Positions 6,160 to 6,181 of a DNA stretch of 6,181 nucleotides are shown here, one piece after another. This DNA is from a bacterium. GTDB lineage: Bacteria > UBA9089 > CG2-30-40-21 > SBAY01. The DNA lies in assembly GCA_030018635.1 (NCBI GenBank), contig JASEHU010000135.1, positions 1 through 6,181 on the forward strand, written 5' to 3'. The position numbers and the translations under genes are program-made. Below the pieces are notes generated by a model. It did no database searches. It had not been told where the DNA came from and was given only the letters and a program-made list of their open reading frames with translations. How positions within the stretch are numbered: the first letter of the stretch is position 1; each line of letters starts with the position of its first letter.

Positions 6160-6181
6160 ACTATTATCTACCATTGGAGTT

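Overview
The window is a one-sided stretch of an AT-rich genome: all five protein genes are on the minus strand, and all end in TAA. The organism is probably a diderm (Gram-negative-type) bacterium. It encodes a signal-peptide-bearing beta-barrel protein ending in aromatic residues, directly after a LolD/MacB-type ABC ATPase and an FtsX-type permease. The sequence alone does not fix the taxon. The AT-richness and the long heptamer array would suit an uncultured lineage, but that is a guess.

Layout in the direction of transcription (high to low coordinates). (1) 6181-3278 is a transport operon: a permease that runs off the window edge and carries an in-frame TAG near that edge, then its ATPase, then a putative outer-membrane barrel whose start overlaps the ATPase stop. 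(2) 3277-2989 is a gene-free stretch. Its core (about 3015-3270) is richer in GC than its surroundings and full of inverted repeats. It contains two related modules of the form GACGGA...TCCGTC followed by a GGACT-ended tail. It is either a structured RNA or the relic of a mobile element. (3) 2930-1314 is pyrG (CTP synthase), driven by a near-consensus sigma-70-type promoter with a very short leader. (4) 1329-1057 is a phase-perfect array of 38 heptamers in two variants. It overlaps the last codons of pyrG and supplies its stop codon. (5) 988-35 is a membrane-anchored family 2 glycosyltransferase of the polyprenyl-phosphate sugar synthase type, which seems short at its C-terminus.

The ABC permease, ATPase and barrel probably act as one envelope transport system linking inner and outer membrane; the substrate cannot be read from the sequence. 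PyrG is housekeeping. The glycosyltransferase probably makes a lipid-linked sugar for envelope glycans and may be co-transcribed with pyrG through the heptamer array. The most unusual parts are the heptamer array, the structured island upstream of pyrG, and the in-frame amber codon in the permease.
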